In this document: one piece after another, positions 45,042 to 53,645 of the stretch
Position numbering within the stretch: position 1 is the first letter of the stretch
Layout: each line of letters begins with the position of its first letter
Source: an uncultured Chryseobacterium sp.
Lineage (GTDB): Bacteria; Bacteroidota; Bacteroidia; Flavobacteriales; Weeksellaceae
DNA length: 64,000 nt
Direction of reading: 5' to 3'
Assembly: GCA_913777465.1 (NCBI GenBank)
Contig: CAJYRQ010000105.1
Location: forward strand, 1 to 64,000
Made by a program: the position numbers and the translations under genes
The notes under the pieces: model-generated
What the model was told of the DNA's origin: nothing
The model's database searches: none
The model's input: only the letters and a program-made list of their open reading frames with translations

Positions 45042-45548
45042 TTAAAAGTTAGTATTGTAATTTTGTAAGATATCTTTCAGTTTATTTTTGGCGCGGTTCA
45101 TCTTTACCCGTACATTTCCTTCGGAAATACCCATCTGTTCCGCAATTTCCCTTCCGGAGAAATCTTCGAGATAGTAGAAAATAAAAGCTTTATCGATGGG
45201 ATTCAGCTGATGGATGGCTTTATACATGGCATTTAGCTTTTCTTCCTTTTCATGGTCGAATTCGTCCTGGACGATTCTGTAATTGGTAAAATCTTCGTTC
45301 CCGATAAAGCTCCTCTTTTTTTCATTTTTCAGGAAAATAATAGCCGTGTTCAGGGCGATCCGGTATAGCCAGGTCGAAAATTCGCTTTCTCCTTTGAATT
45401 TAGGATACGCTTTCCAGACCTGATAGGTGATTTCCTGGAAAAGATCGTCACGGTCGTCTCTATCGTCCATGTACATTTTGGAAATCTTGAAAATGATTCC
45501 TTTATGCTTTTCGATCTTCTGTAAAAATTCCTGTTCTGTTGAAGCCAT
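45042..45548 (-). CDS. ECF RNA polymerase sigma factor
   Basis: A 168-aa sigma-70 family protein. Region 2 shows DDRDDLFQEITYQVWKAYPKF and FSTWLYRIALNTAIIFLK; region 4 shows INPIDKAFIFYYLEDFSGREI-like packing with EIAEQMGISEGNVRVKMNRAK as the recognition helix. It heads a two-gene operon with the membrane protein at 44435-45031. Distinct from the longer sigma factor at 13951-14529. Regulon unknown. Confidence 0.92.
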   Translation of the reverse strand: MASTEQEFLQKIEKHKGIIFKISKMYMDDRDDRDDLFQEITYQVWKAYPKFKGESEFSTWLYRIALNTAIIFLKNEKKRSFIGNEDFTNYRIVQDEFDHEKEEKLNAMYKAIHQLNPIDKAFIFYYLEDFSGREIAEQMGISEGNVRVKMNRAKNKLKDILQNYNTNF

Positions 45549-45963
45549 GATTTGTACTCTCTGTGGAGTTAGTTGCTTACTGAAAAAAATGTTACACTTT
45601 TTATTTGAAAAATAATATTTTTTCAGAAATTATTTAAATTTAATGTGAACTAAGATTACAGGCCGGAAGAAGGAGGATGGATGCCGGAAGTTTTCTGGTC
45701 AGCATCAGAATCAACTAAATTAAGTATCAACGGTTATTTTTATCGGCTGCTGAAAATTGGTTTTAAATGGATGGATTCAACAAATCAATGGCAAGATTAA
45801 ATTTTAATCGGTTTTGAAAATTAAATTTAATCAAATCAGAAATTCCACGAATTAAAATTAAGTGCAACACAGACTGCCTTAAAATCGATGTTGGATTATT
45901 TTCTTACCTACCTCATTTATGGCTCGGTATTTGAAATCCATGTTGTACACCAAAAATATCACT
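45549..45963. other. Intergenic stretch with a GGCTGGAAGAGG repeat
   Basis: About 415 bp between divergent genes. One repeat copy lies at 45658-45696. The remainder is AT-rich and shows no gene. Promoters for both flanking genes must lie here. Confidence 0.5.
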
Positions 45964-46794
45964 ATGCCTTACATTACAAAACAGGACGACCAGAACGTCC
46001 AGCTTTATTACGAAGATTTCGGATCAGGACAACCTATTATTCTTATTCACGGATGGCCGCTCAGCGGAAAATCATGGGAAATGCAGATTCCTGTATTATT
46101 AAATTTAGGATATCGCGTTATCACTTATGACCGAAGAGGCTTCGGAAAATCCTCCCCTACTGCAGACGGATACGATTATGACGGATTGACAAAAGACCTG
46201 CATGAATTGATTTCCCAATTGGATCTTAAAAACGTGATCCTTTTCGGGTTCTCCATGGGAGGCGGAGAAGTGGTACGTTATCTGACGAACTACGGTTCTG
46301 ATAATGTAGATAAAGTCGCTTTGATTTCATCGATTATTCCTGTTGTTAAACAAAAAGAAGATAATCCTGATGGCGTTCCGCAGGAAAAACTGGATGAGAT
46401 CATGAATGCCCTGAAAACCGACAGAATTACTTTCCTTGAATCTTTCCATAAAGATTTCTACAATTACGGATTGCTTTCAAAACCGGTAAGCCAGAAACAG
46501 CTGGATTACGATTGGGCGATTGCTTCTTTTGCCAATCCGATCGCTACCATCAAGTGTGCGGAAAGCTGGGCCAATACCGATTTCCGGCCTGAACTTCCGA
46601 ACGTGAATGTAAAAACATTGATTGTTCACGGGGATTCCGATAACATCGTACCTATCGATACGGCCGGAAAACAGGCTGCTCAGGGAATTGCGAACAATGA
46701 ATTCTTCATCATCGAAGGCGGGCCGCATGGTCTCAACGTAAGCCACGCCGATGAACTGAACAGCATCATCAGCAGATTCTTAACCGAAAAGTAA
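45964..46794 (+). CDS. Alpha/beta hydrolase (non-heme chloroperoxidase-like)
   Basis: A 276-aa enzyme from the start MPYITKQDDQN; the longer frame to 45919 adds a non-conserved tail. The triad is Ser97 (GFSMGG), Asp226 (HGDSDNIVP) and His255 (GGPHGL), and the oxyanion motif is HGWP (29-32). The TYDRRGFGKSS and SSIIPVVKQKEDNPDG segments fit the cofactor-free haloperoxidase/esterase group. Natural substrate unknown. It is monocistronic with its own terminator. Confidence 0.92.
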   Translation: MPYITKQDDQNVQLYYEDFGSGQPIILIHGWPLSGKSWEMQIPVLLNLGYRVITYDRRGFGKSSPTADGYDYDGLTKDLHELISQLDLKNVILFGFSMGGGEVVRYLTNYGSDNVDKVALISSIIPVVKQKEDNPDGVPQEKLDEIMNALKTDRITFLESFHKDFYNYGLLSKPVSQKQLDYDWAIASFANPIATIKCAESWANTDFRPELPNVNVKTLIVHGDSDNIVPIDTAGKQAAQGIANNEFFIIEGGPHGLNVSHADELNSIISRFLTEK

Positions 46795-46832
46795 CTTTTT
46801 CTACCAATAATGTCTTTTGATTTTTACTAATC

Positions 46833-46866
46833 AAAAATCCGCAGCTTCAATGAGGCTGCGGATTTT
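46833..46866 (+). terminator. Terminator of the alpha/beta hydrolase gene
   Basis: AAAATCCGCAGC and GCTGCGGATTTT form a perfect 12-bp stem and continue into a T-run, 38 bp after the stop. Confidence 0.92.
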
Positions 46867-47136
46867 ATTTTTTTCGGGTTCCTAAATCTAACGGGATCAT
46901 ACGATTTGACTCAACCACAGATTGATAAAGATTTTCAAAGATAGTCCCAATGGCTTCGAGTAACCTCAGCCACCGGGATTGTTATTAATATTAAACCACA
47001 GATCTGCACAGATTTTCACAGATGATTACGCTTTATTGAAACACATAAGTCACAAGAGAGAATTTTTTAATAGCTTGAAATATTTTTAGAACATATCAGG
47101 ATAAAAATCAAAGATTTTTATAAGCTTCATCGAATT
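46867..47136. repeat. Intergenic composite repeat
   Basis: A CAACCACAGATTGATAAAGATTTTC unit, a TGGCTTCGAG..CTCAGCCACC hairpin (46949-46977), a second AACCACAGATCTGCACAGATT unit (about 46993-47024) and an ACACATAAGTCACAAGAG...AGAACATATCAGGATAAAAATC unit (about 47040-47115) lie in a row. This is the most complete arrangement of the composite repeat in the window. Confidence 0.65.
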
Positions 47137-48765
47137 TTAAAAAATATAATCGGTGCTCAGGAAGTTGGAATCGTGGTCTCTGACAATCGTATTCAGCAGG
47201 TTCTTATTAGAGTCCGTTACTTTCGCAGCGACCAGGGATCTGATGGAAAACGACCGGAGCGCATCAAAAACAGAGAGGGTTCCTTCGGCACTGTCTTTTC
47301 TTCCGGTAAAAGGGAATACATCCGGGCCACGCTGTGCCTGGCAGTTGATATTTACCCGGCTCACCAGATTCACAAACGGGTCGATCAGTTTTGAGACTTC
47401 CATCGCATCTTCACTGAAAATACTCACCTGCATTCCGTGGGAAGCATGCACCTGATAATCGATCGGCTCTTCGATGTCTTCAAACGGCACCACCGGAATC
47501 ACCGGACCGAACTGTTCCTCGTGGTAGAGCTTCATGTCGCTGTTTACCGGATAAACCACTGCCGGGAAAACAAAGGATGCTTCCGTGAAACCGCCATGTT
47601 CATTCAGCACCTCTGCTCCTTTTGCCAATGCATCATCAATACATTCTTTAAGATAAGCCGGTTTATTCACTTCCGGAAGCGGGGTAATTTTCACATTTTT
47701 TTCCCATGGAAGCCCGGGTTTCAGGGCAGATACCGCAGCCGTCAGTTTTTGGGTAAATTCTTCGGCGATTTCTTTCTGAACGAAAATCAGCTTCAATGCC
47801 GTACATCTTTGGCCGTTAAAAGAAAGGGCACCCAGAATACATTCGCTCACCGCCACATCAAGATTGGCATGTTTGGTTACAATGGCCGCATTTTTTGCAT
47901 CCAAACTCAGGATGGCCCTCAGGCGGTTCACTTTCGGATGCAGTTTTTTTAATCCGTTGGCAACTTTACTCGAACCGATGAATGCCAGGACATTTACTTT
48001 CCCGCTTTCCATGATCGGCGTGATGATTTCAGCGCCTTTTCCATACAGCGTATTGACTGTTCCGGCAGGAAATGCTTCCTTAAAGGCTTTGAGCAAAGGA
48101 TAATGCGCCAATACGCCATGCTTCGGAAGCTTGAAAAGGATGGTATTTCCCATGATCAGTGCCGGGATTAAAGTCGTAAAGATTTCATTCAGCGGATAAT
48201 TGAAAGGCCCCATGCTGAGTACAACGCCAAGCGGCGCCCGTCTGATCTGGGCAATGGTTCCTTCCGCCTGCTGGAAACGGGACGATTCGCGGTCCAGATC
48301 TTTTAAAGCATCAATGGTCTGGTTGATATAATCTACGGTTCTGTCGAATTCTTTGGTGGAATCGGCCAGCGTTTTTCCGATCTCCCACATCAGCAGCCTG
48401 ATAATGAGATCCCGTTCTTTGATCATAAGATACACAAATTTCTGCATGCACCTGATTCTTCCTTCCACAGACATGGTCGGCCATTCTCCCAACCCGTTGT
48501 CATAAGCTTTTACGCAGGCATCCAAGACCTTCATCGCTTCATCAGGCCCGATATCCGGAATGCTGCCCAGTAATTTTCTTTCCAGTCCGTTCTCCGTACG
48601 GATGCAAACCGGAGAATAAATTTCAGTGATGTTACCGTTCCATGCTACGAGTTCCCCGTTCAGGAGATACTCCCGCTGGTGGATTTCGGGAACTTTGTAT
48701 TCTTCAGGAATATCGTTTTCGGATTTAAATATTTCGTGAAATGAATGGTGGTTTTCTGAGTTCAT
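47137..48765 (-). CDS. gapN: NADP-dependent glyceraldehyde-3-phosphate dehydrogenase-type aldehyde dehydrogenase
   Basis: A 542-aa aldehyde dehydrogenase. The catalytic Cys lies in FNGQRCTALK, and the glycine-rich cofactor region in VLAFIGSSKVANGL. The FNYPLNEIFTTLIPALIMGN and INCQAQRGPDVFPFTGRKDS segments match the non-phosphorylating GapN group, which oxidises glyceraldehyde-3-phosphate directly to 3-phosphoglycerate and yields NADPH. The N-terminal extension (about 40 residues) is somewhat long. The specific substrate is inferred from the subgroup motifs, not proven. Divergent from the exported Tpx gene. Confidence 0.82.
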   Translation of the reverse strand: MNSENHHSFHEIFKSENDIPEEYKVPEIHQREYLLNGELVAWNGNITEIYSPVCIRTENGLERKLLGSIPDIGPDEAMKVLDACVKAYDNGLGEWPTMSVEGRIRCMQKFVYLMIKERDLIIRLLMWEIGKTLADSTKEFDRTVDYINQTIDALKDLDRESSRFQQAEGTIAQIRRAPLGVVLSMGPFNYPLNEIFTTLIPALIMGNTILFKLPKHGVLAHYPLLKAFKEAFPAGTVNTLYGKGAEIITPIMESGKVNVLAFIGSSKVANGLKKLHPKVNRLRAILSLDAKNAAIVTKHANLDVAVSECILGALSFNGQRCTALKLIFVQKEIAEEFTQKLTAAVSALKPGLPWEKNVKITPLPEVNKPAYLKECIDDALAKGAEVLNEHGGFTEASFVFPAVVYPVNSDMKLYHEEQFGPVIPVVPFEDIEEPIDYQVHASHGMQVSIFSEDAMEVSKLIDPFVNLVSRVNINCQAQRGPDVFPFTGRKDSAEGTLSVFDALRSFSIRSLVAAKVTDSNKNLLNTIVRDHDSNFLSTDYIF

Positions 48766-48896
48766 AATTTTTTACTTTTAATAGTCTGATTGGATTTGAA
48801 TATTAAAGGTAATCCTAAATTCTGACTTTAAAAAGTGTGGTGTCATAGATTTGCTCTATTTAAAAAAAGTTTAACATCACGGAGCCGGAAAAACAA

Positions 48897-48904
48897 TAAT
48901 TTTG
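48897..48904 (+). promoter_or_regulatory. Candidate -7 box (TAATTTTG) of the exported Tpx gene
   Basis: A perfect TAnnTTTG match 16 bp before the ATG at 48920; supports that start over the upstream TTG at 48902. Confidence 0.4.
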
Positions 48905-48919
48905 CTTAAAAATAATTTT

Positions 48920-49492
48920 ATGTATTCAAAATTTGCTTTCGGCGTTTTGTTGTTCCTTTCTGCATTGGTTTTCGCCCAGAATTCCAAAACTGCCAATATG
49001 GTGATGGCCGGCGGAAAACCGGTTCATACCTATCATAAACTGCCCGCGTTAAACAAGCAGGCTCCTGCGTTTACCCTGACGGATGTAACGATGAAAGACC
49101 AGACACTGGATTCTTATAAAGGGAAATACCTGATCCTGAATATTTTCCCAAGCGTTGATACCGGGGTTTGTTCAGCTTCGGTACGTCATTTCAATGAAGA
49201 TGCCGCCGATCTTCCCAACACGGTGGTACTCTGCATCTCCAAAGACCTGCCGTTTGCCCAGAAAAGATTCTGCGGAGCCGAAGGCATCAAGAATGTGGTG
49301 ATGCTTTCTGATTTCCGTTCGGATTTCGGTAAAAAGTATGGGGTCGAACTAACGGATTCTGCCATGAAAGGCCTGTTGAGCAGAGCGGTCGTGGTTATTG
49401 ATCCTTCAGGAAAGATCGTGTATGAAGAGCAGGTAGCGGATATTTCCCACGAGCCGGATTATCAAGCGGCCATCGCTGCTTTAAAGAAATAA
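48920..49492 (+). CDS. Exported thiol peroxidase (peroxiredoxin)
   Basis: A 190-aa Tpx with an N-terminal signal peptide (about 1-19, LLFLSALVFAQ) absent from the cytoplasmic Tpx at 26160-26660. The active-site Cys is in SVDTGVCSASVRHF and the resolving Cys in FCGAEGIKNV, so it should reduce peroxides in the periplasm. The closest known relative in the window is the cytoplasmic copy (conserved FPSVDT.VC, ISKDLPFA, GLLSRAVVV). Exported Tpx variants are less usual than cytoplasmic ones. Confidence 0.9.
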   Translation: MYSKFAFGVLLFLSALVFAQNSKTANMVMAGGKPVHTYHKLPALNKQAPAFTLTDVTMKDQTLDSYKGKYLILNIFPSVDTGVCSASVRHFNEDAADLPNTVVLCISKDLPFAQKRFCGAEGIKNVVMLSDFRSDFGKKYGVELTDSAMKGLLSRAVVVIDPSGKIVYEEQVADISHEPDYQAAIAALKK

Positions 49493-49513
49493 AACGTTGA
49501 TATACCGTTCCAA

Positions 49514-49540
49514 AGGCCGTTTCCAGACGGTCTTTTTTTA
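49514..49540 (+). terminator. Terminator of the exported Tpx gene
   Basis: AGGCCGT pairs with ACGGTCT (one G-U) around a six-base loop and is followed by a run of T's, 21 bp after the stop. Confidence 0.85.
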
Positions 49541-49548
49541 GGTCTGAA

Positions 49549-50004
49549 TTAATCGCCGTCTACGCTTATTCCACTGAATTCTTTCGTAGAATAATGCAGG
49601 AACGTCAGAACAAGTAAATCATCGGCAAGTTCATCTGCTTCTATATGAAAAACGGAATCCTTAAACCACCGCCTTTCTTCTCTGATCTCAATGAGAAGTC
49701 TGCCTTTTTCAGACAGCCTGCTTGTTTCCTTTAAAGCAAAATCATAGATCCTCACCTCTTCACCGGATCTGATGATCCGTTCTTTCGCCAGATCGGTAAA
49801 ATAAATAACCCCTTTGCTGTTGAACAGTTCCAGGTCATTTTTCATAAATCCCACATTCCGGATGTCGTAGCTCCGGGAGTTGTAAATGATATAGTGTCTT
49901 AAACTGAAAAGCGTGCTGGTATCCACGATTCTTCCGACTTCATGGTGATGTTCATCAAGCATTACGAACTGTTTTCGGTGACGACAGGCAGTATATTTTT
50001 TCAA
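49549..50004 (-). CDS. Protein of unknown function downstream of the plug-domain pair
   Basis: A 151-aa soluble, mixed alpha/beta protein with no signal peptide or membrane helix. Repeated short strands (FVMLDEHHHEVGRIVDTSTL, HYIIYNSRSYDIRN) recall a small beta-rich ligand-binding fold, but I recognise no family. The start lies seven bases after the stop of the 240-aa plug-domain gene, so it is probably in the same operon. Function unknown. Confidence 0.7.
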   Translation of the reverse strand: MKKYTACRHRKQFVMLDEHHHEVGRIVDTSTLFSLRHYIIYNSRSYDIRNVGFMKNDLELFNSKGVIYFTDLAKERIIRSGEEVRIYDFALKETSRLSEKGRLLIEIREERRWFKDSVFHIEADELADDLLVLTFLHYSTKEFSGISVDGD

Positions 50005-50011
50005 GGTAATC

Positions 50012-50734
50012 CTACTTTCTTTTTGTCTTTTTCTTTTTTGTCGTTACCAAAATTACTCCATTTATTCCTTTTGCGCCATATAAAGCGGTGGCCTTTTCAT
50101 CTTTTAAAATATTTAAAGTTTCTATGGATTCAGGATCCGTTTTCTGCAATTCTTCCAGGGTAATTACCTGGCCATCCAAAACGGTCAGCGGTTTTTGTTC
50201 TTCCCTTAACGAAGCATGGGCCCCGCCGATCCGCAGCTGCTTTTCCGGATGGTCTTTTAAGGCAGGCTTTCCCACGACGCCCTGTAAGCCGGACGGCCTT
50301 TCTTTTTCTTTTAGAGTGTGGTTTAACTGATCCTCACAGATTACAGTTGCTCCGCCTGTAACCATTGATTGAGAGATTCTTTTTGAAGGAAATTCTTTTA
50401 TTACCAATCCATCCGTAAAGTCTTTTAAACTATCCTTTCGAGGCTGCTGTGCCTGTAAAGAAATAAAACCTCCGGCCGTCAACATAAAACCGGCAGCAAA
50501 TTTTGTAAACAGGGAATTGATGTAGGAATACTGCAGGTCCCTGTTCAGCTGGGATTCCCTGAAGTTACCGCAGATATTTTCAGAAGGATCTGAAAAAGCT
50601 CTCATCACTTCCTCATCGGAAGCACCGGTAAAATCCCTCACGGTTTTGGAGCACACGGAACAGAATCTTCCCTGTTCATCCGGCGTCATGGTTTCCCAGT
50701 TTTCGTGACACGGTTTCGGTATGGTGATTTTCAT
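50012..50734 (-). CDS. Cys-motif/TM/TonB-plug-like protein, copy 1
   Basis: A 240-aa protein of three parts. Residues 1-60 carry Cys9, Cys25, Cys28 and Cys55 (PCHENW, FCSVCSKTV, NICGNF), a pattern that could hold a metal ion. A single hydrophobic helix (about 76-94) follows. The C-terminal third (about 180-233; PLTVLDGQVITLEELQKTDP, ILKDEKATALYGAKGINGVI) is like the plug/TonB-receptor N-terminal domain. The Cys segment recurs in Bacteroidota at the start of membrane proteins, as I recall, with unknown role. It is a paralog of 50833-51438. Confidence 0.78.
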   Translation of the reverse strand: MKITIPKPCHENWETMTPDEQGRFCSVCSKTVRDFTGASDEEVMRAFSDPSENICGNFRESQLNRDLQYSYINSLFTKFAAGFMLTAGGFISLQAQQPRKDSLKDFTDGLVIKEFPSKRISQSMVTGGATVICEDQLNHTLKEKERPSGLQGVVGKPALKDHPEKQLRIGGAHASLREEQKPLTVLDGQVITLEELQKTDPESIETLNILKDEKATALYGAKGINGVILVTTKKKKTKRK

Positions 50735-50832
50735 AAGTTTATTAAATTTACGGATCCTGATTTTTGATAATTTCTCATCTTACTGAATGGAGATTGAGTA
50801 TTAAATATTTATTAAATAATCTGCCTCAATGC

Positions 50833-51438
50833 TTATTTCCTTTTATGTTTTGTCGTAATCTCAATGGCTCCGTAACCGGCTTTTCTACCATACCGGCCTG
50901 TAGCAAGAGCACCTTTCAGGACGTTGATTTTCCTGATGGACTCAGGATCCAGGGCTTTGAAATCCGCTTCCGTTCCGGGTTTTCCGTTAATCACGTATAA
51001 AGGGCTACGGTATTTATCAATGCTTTCACGTTGGATTCCGCCCAGAATAAGATTTTTTGTTGAAACCGTATCATTCCTGATCATTTTTGAAGCTGGTTCG
51101 CCTTTCAGCCTTGTTTCCTTCAGTATATCACTTTTGATAGTGCCATGTTCCTGGGCATGAAACGGTATAAGTCCTGAAGCCGTTACGATAAAGCCTACAG
51201 CAAATCTGGCGAATATTGAGTTGATGTAAGAATATCCCAAATCCCTGTTGATCTGGGATTCCCTGAACTTGCCGCAGATATTTTCAGAAGGATCTGAAAA
51301 AGTTGTTATCATTTCCTCATCGGAAGCACCGGTAAAATCCCTCACGGTTTTGGAGCATACGGAACAGAATCTTCCTAGTTCATCCGACGTCATGGTTTCC
51401 CAGTTTTCATGACAGGGTGTTGGTATGGTGATTTTCAT
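50833..51438 (-). CDS. Cys-motif/TM/TonB-plug-like protein, copy 2
   Basis: A 201-aa paralog of the gene downstream. The start MKITIPTPCHENWE at 51438 was chosen by comparison; the frame to 51474 adds an unconserved tail. It keeps Cys9, Cys25, Cys28 and Cys55, the membrane helix (about 76-95) and the plug-like tail (YVINGKPGTEADFKALDPES, KGALATGRYGRKAGYGAIEI), with a shorter linker. The gene pair probably arose by tandem duplication, and 98 bp separate the two. Confidence 0.78.
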   Translation of the reverse strand: MKITIPTPCHENWETMTSDELGRFCSVCSKTVRDFTGASDEEMITTFSDPSENICGKFRESQINRDLGYSYINSIFARFAVGFIVTASGLIPFHAQEHGTIKSDILKETRLKGEPASKMIRNDTVSTKNLILGGIQRESIDKYRSPLYVINGKPGTEADFKALDPESIRKINVLKGALATGRYGRKAGYGAIEITTKHKRK

Positions 51439-51584
51439 AAATATTGCTTTTATTAATAAAGATGCATATTCCACCGAAAAGGTTGGAAGAAGCAGATATA
51501 TTTTTAAATCGGAATATTTCCCGGTCTGAAAAAATTTCCGATCTTTCGGAGATTAAACCGACCCCTCTGAACTTTTAAAGCAGC

Positions 51585-52085
51585 ATGAAAGAAGAAAGCA
51601 TCGACCGCCTGAACAATTTGTTTTATAATTTAAAGACCGAAGAAGAGAAACTGCAGCACCGCCTGGCTAAGAAAAAGAGCGAGGAAGAGCTGTTTCTGGA
51701 AGGGTTCAGAATACTTTGCAAAAACTTTATCGATCCCAAAATGCAGGAGTTCAAAAGAATGCTGAGGGAGAATAAATTCGGCAGCAAGATCTCCATCGCC
51801 GGAGAAACGGCAAACGGAACAGGAATTCTGGCACAGCCCCACATCAAGCTTCAGATTTCAAGAAATGTAGATTCCAGTTTTTATGCGAACGATAAATTTC
51901 CGCACGTGATGTTTGCAGCGGATAAAAACTTAAAAAGAATCGGAATCCACCTGGATACGATTTTCCAGAACGGTACAGGAACGGCGGCTCAAAAACCTGA
52001 TTTTTACACTTTGGAAACATTGGATGAGGATGCCATTGAAAAGGAAATTATTGAAGGGCTTGAAAAGATTCTGGTGAACCGTTAG
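51585..52085 (+). CDS. Conserved-looking protein of unknown function with N-terminal coiled coil
   Basis: A 166-aa cytoplasmic protein. Residues 1-60 form a charged helix (MKEESIDRLNNLFYNLKTEE ... LAKKKSEEELFLEGF) suited to a coiled coil; the remainder is mixed alpha/beta (FGSKISIAGETANGTG, FPHVMFAADKNLKRIGIH). No motif known to me. It is divergent from the plug-domain pair and is followed directly by a repeat. Confidence 0.65.
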   Translation: MKEESIDRLNNLFYNLKTEEEKLQHRLAKKKSEEELFLEGFRILCKNFIDPKMQEFKRMLRENKFGSKISIAGETANGTGILAQPHIKLQISRNVDSSFYANDKFPHVMFAADKNLKRIGIHLDTIFQNGTGTAAQKPDFYTLETLDEDAIEKEIIEGLEKILVNR

Positions 52086-52089
52086 TATT

Positions 52090-52130
52090 TACAGGCTGGA
52101 AGAGGGAAGCCGGATGCTTGAAGTTGTCCA
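52090..52130 (+). repeat. GGCTGGAAGAGGGAAGC repeat, copy 4
   Basis: ACAGGCTGGAAGAGGGAAGC..GGATGCTTGAAGTT begins five bases after the stop codon of the preceding gene. The rest of the spacer to 52363 shows nothing further except a TGACGCAAAGTTTCTTTTACT segment like the repeats at the left end of the window. Confidence 0.55.
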
Positions 52131-52363
52131 TATTAGTGACATCACCTCTATTTAATGATAAATCAATCCGGTCTGAAAATTTTGAAATAATCAATTTGCC
52201 TTTGACGCAAAGTTTCTTTTACTGCTGCATGATGCAAGGAGGCAGAGAATTGATCAGCAGGCTGATCTGATAAAGCCTCCGTCTGATCTATCCGCTTCAT
52301 CAGTGGCTTTGCCAATCTACTTCGCTCCCTTTAAAATGTGTGCAATGATCATTAGGCTTTGCG

Positions 52364-53515
52364 TCAATTTATGCTATTTATCTTCGTGCAGACTGAAATC
52401 CAAACCGTTGACAACAGCAACGAAAGGCAGGTAATGCAAAGACCTGCTTTATAAAGGTCGTACGGAATAATCTCCGTTTTATAGGCAATAGAAAGAGCCA
52501 GGATCCCGAATTCCCCGGTCTGCGAAAGCAGGGCGCCGCCGTACCAGCTCTCTTTCCAGTTGTATTTCAGCAGTCTGAAAACCAGGGCCGACATCAGGCT
52601 GTTGCTGATCAGCACGAAAAAAGTGCCTAACAGGATGATCTCATAATGCTCATAAACATATTGCAGATCCAGCCTCAACCCGACCGATACGAAAAAGAGT
52701 GTGATAAAAAATACTTTGAAAGGAATCAAAGCATGCTCGAGCCAGTTCAGCATTTTTAATCTTCCGACCATGACACCCGCAATAAAGCTTCCCAGCGCAC
52801 TGCTCAAACCGATCAGTTCCGCCAGCAGACCAAATCCGAGACAAATCAGCAGACCCGTAAATACCTGAAGGTCATGGTCGTCTTCAATATTCCGGAACAC
52901 TTGCGGCAATCTGATTTCCTGGACGTTCCTTATTTTTTTAAACAGGAAAAATACGGCCATGCTGAAAAGAACAGGCAGCACGAGGTTCCGCAGATCCGAC
53001 TGTTCCCCGCTCCAGGCTTTCAGCAGGGTAAGCACCGGCGCCAGCAGCAGGTCCTGAACGATCAGGATATTGAGCAGCGTAATTCCGAAACCGGTATGAA
53101 GCGTTCTGTGCTTTTTAAGGAATTCGCTGACGACCGCGGTACTGTTGAAGGTAAACAGAATGGCAATCAGGATCGTGCTCCTGAAATCCAGACTGATGAA
53201 ATACCCGATCAGAAAGGCAAAGCCAAGACTGAGCAGGATCTTGATGCCCTGCGCCACCAGCGGTTTAACAATAAGGCTGTGGTGGTTCGGGATGTTGATT
53301 TCCATTCCCAGGAAAAACATCAGCAGAAGAATTCCCATTTCGCCGATGACTTCAATTTCATGGATTCCAGTAAATACTTTCAGAACATAGGGCCCGAGCA
53401 GAATTCCGGCGGCAATGTAAGCAATAAGGTAAGGCTGCGCCAGTTTTTTCAGCAGGAATATAAGCCCTGTGGTAACCAGGCACAGAATGCAAATTGATAA
53501 AAGCAACGTATTCAT
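52364..53515 (-). CDS. Cation:proton antiporter (CPA2, KefB-like transmembrane domain)
   Basis: A 383-aa polytopic protein with about twelve helices matching the Na+/H+ exchanger (CPA2) fold: GFAFLIGYFI, FNSTAVVSEFLKKH and FVSVGLRLDLQ. It ends after the membrane domain and lacks the C-terminal KTN/TrkA-N domain found on KefB/KefC proteins, so it is either a short form or regulated by a separate partner. Role: monovalent cation or pH homeostasis at the inner membrane. Stands alone. Confidence 0.88.
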   Translation of the reverse strand: MNTLLLSICILCLVTTGLIFLLKKLAQPYLIAYIAAGILLGPYVLKVFTGIHEIEVIGEMGILLLMFFLGMEINIPNHHSLIVKPLVAQGIKILLSLGFAFLIGYFISLDFRSTILIAILFTFNSTAVVSEFLKKHRTLHTGFGITLLNILIVQDLLLAPVLTLLKAWSGEQSDLRNLVLPVLFSMAVFFLFKKIRNVQEIRLPQVFRNIEDDHDLQVFTGLLICLGFGLLAELIGLSSALGSFIAGVMVGRLKMLNWLEHALIPFKVFFITLFFVSVGLRLDLQYVYEHYEIILLGTFFVLISNSLMSALVFRLLKYNWKESWYGGALLSQTGEFGILALSIAYKTEIIPYDLYKAGLCITCLSLLLSTVWISVCTKINSIN

Positions 53516-53598
53516 AACGCACTGTTATTTAAATCTACATAAAAAGAGTTGAAGAAATATTGATCTGATTTTATATGATTACCTGTAACCGGTAATAA

Positions 53599-53627
53599 CA
53601 ATTGGTTTTCCTGAGGAAAACCAATTG
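53599..53627 (-). terminator. Hairpin downstream of the Hsp20 gene
   Basis: CAATTGGTTTTCC and GGAAAACCAATTG form a perfect 13-bp stem with a three-base loop, about 20 bp after the Hsp20 stop. T-rich sequence on the minus strand is short, so termination strength is moderate. Confidence 0.75.
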
Positions 53628-53645
53628 CTGTAAATTTGTATTCAA

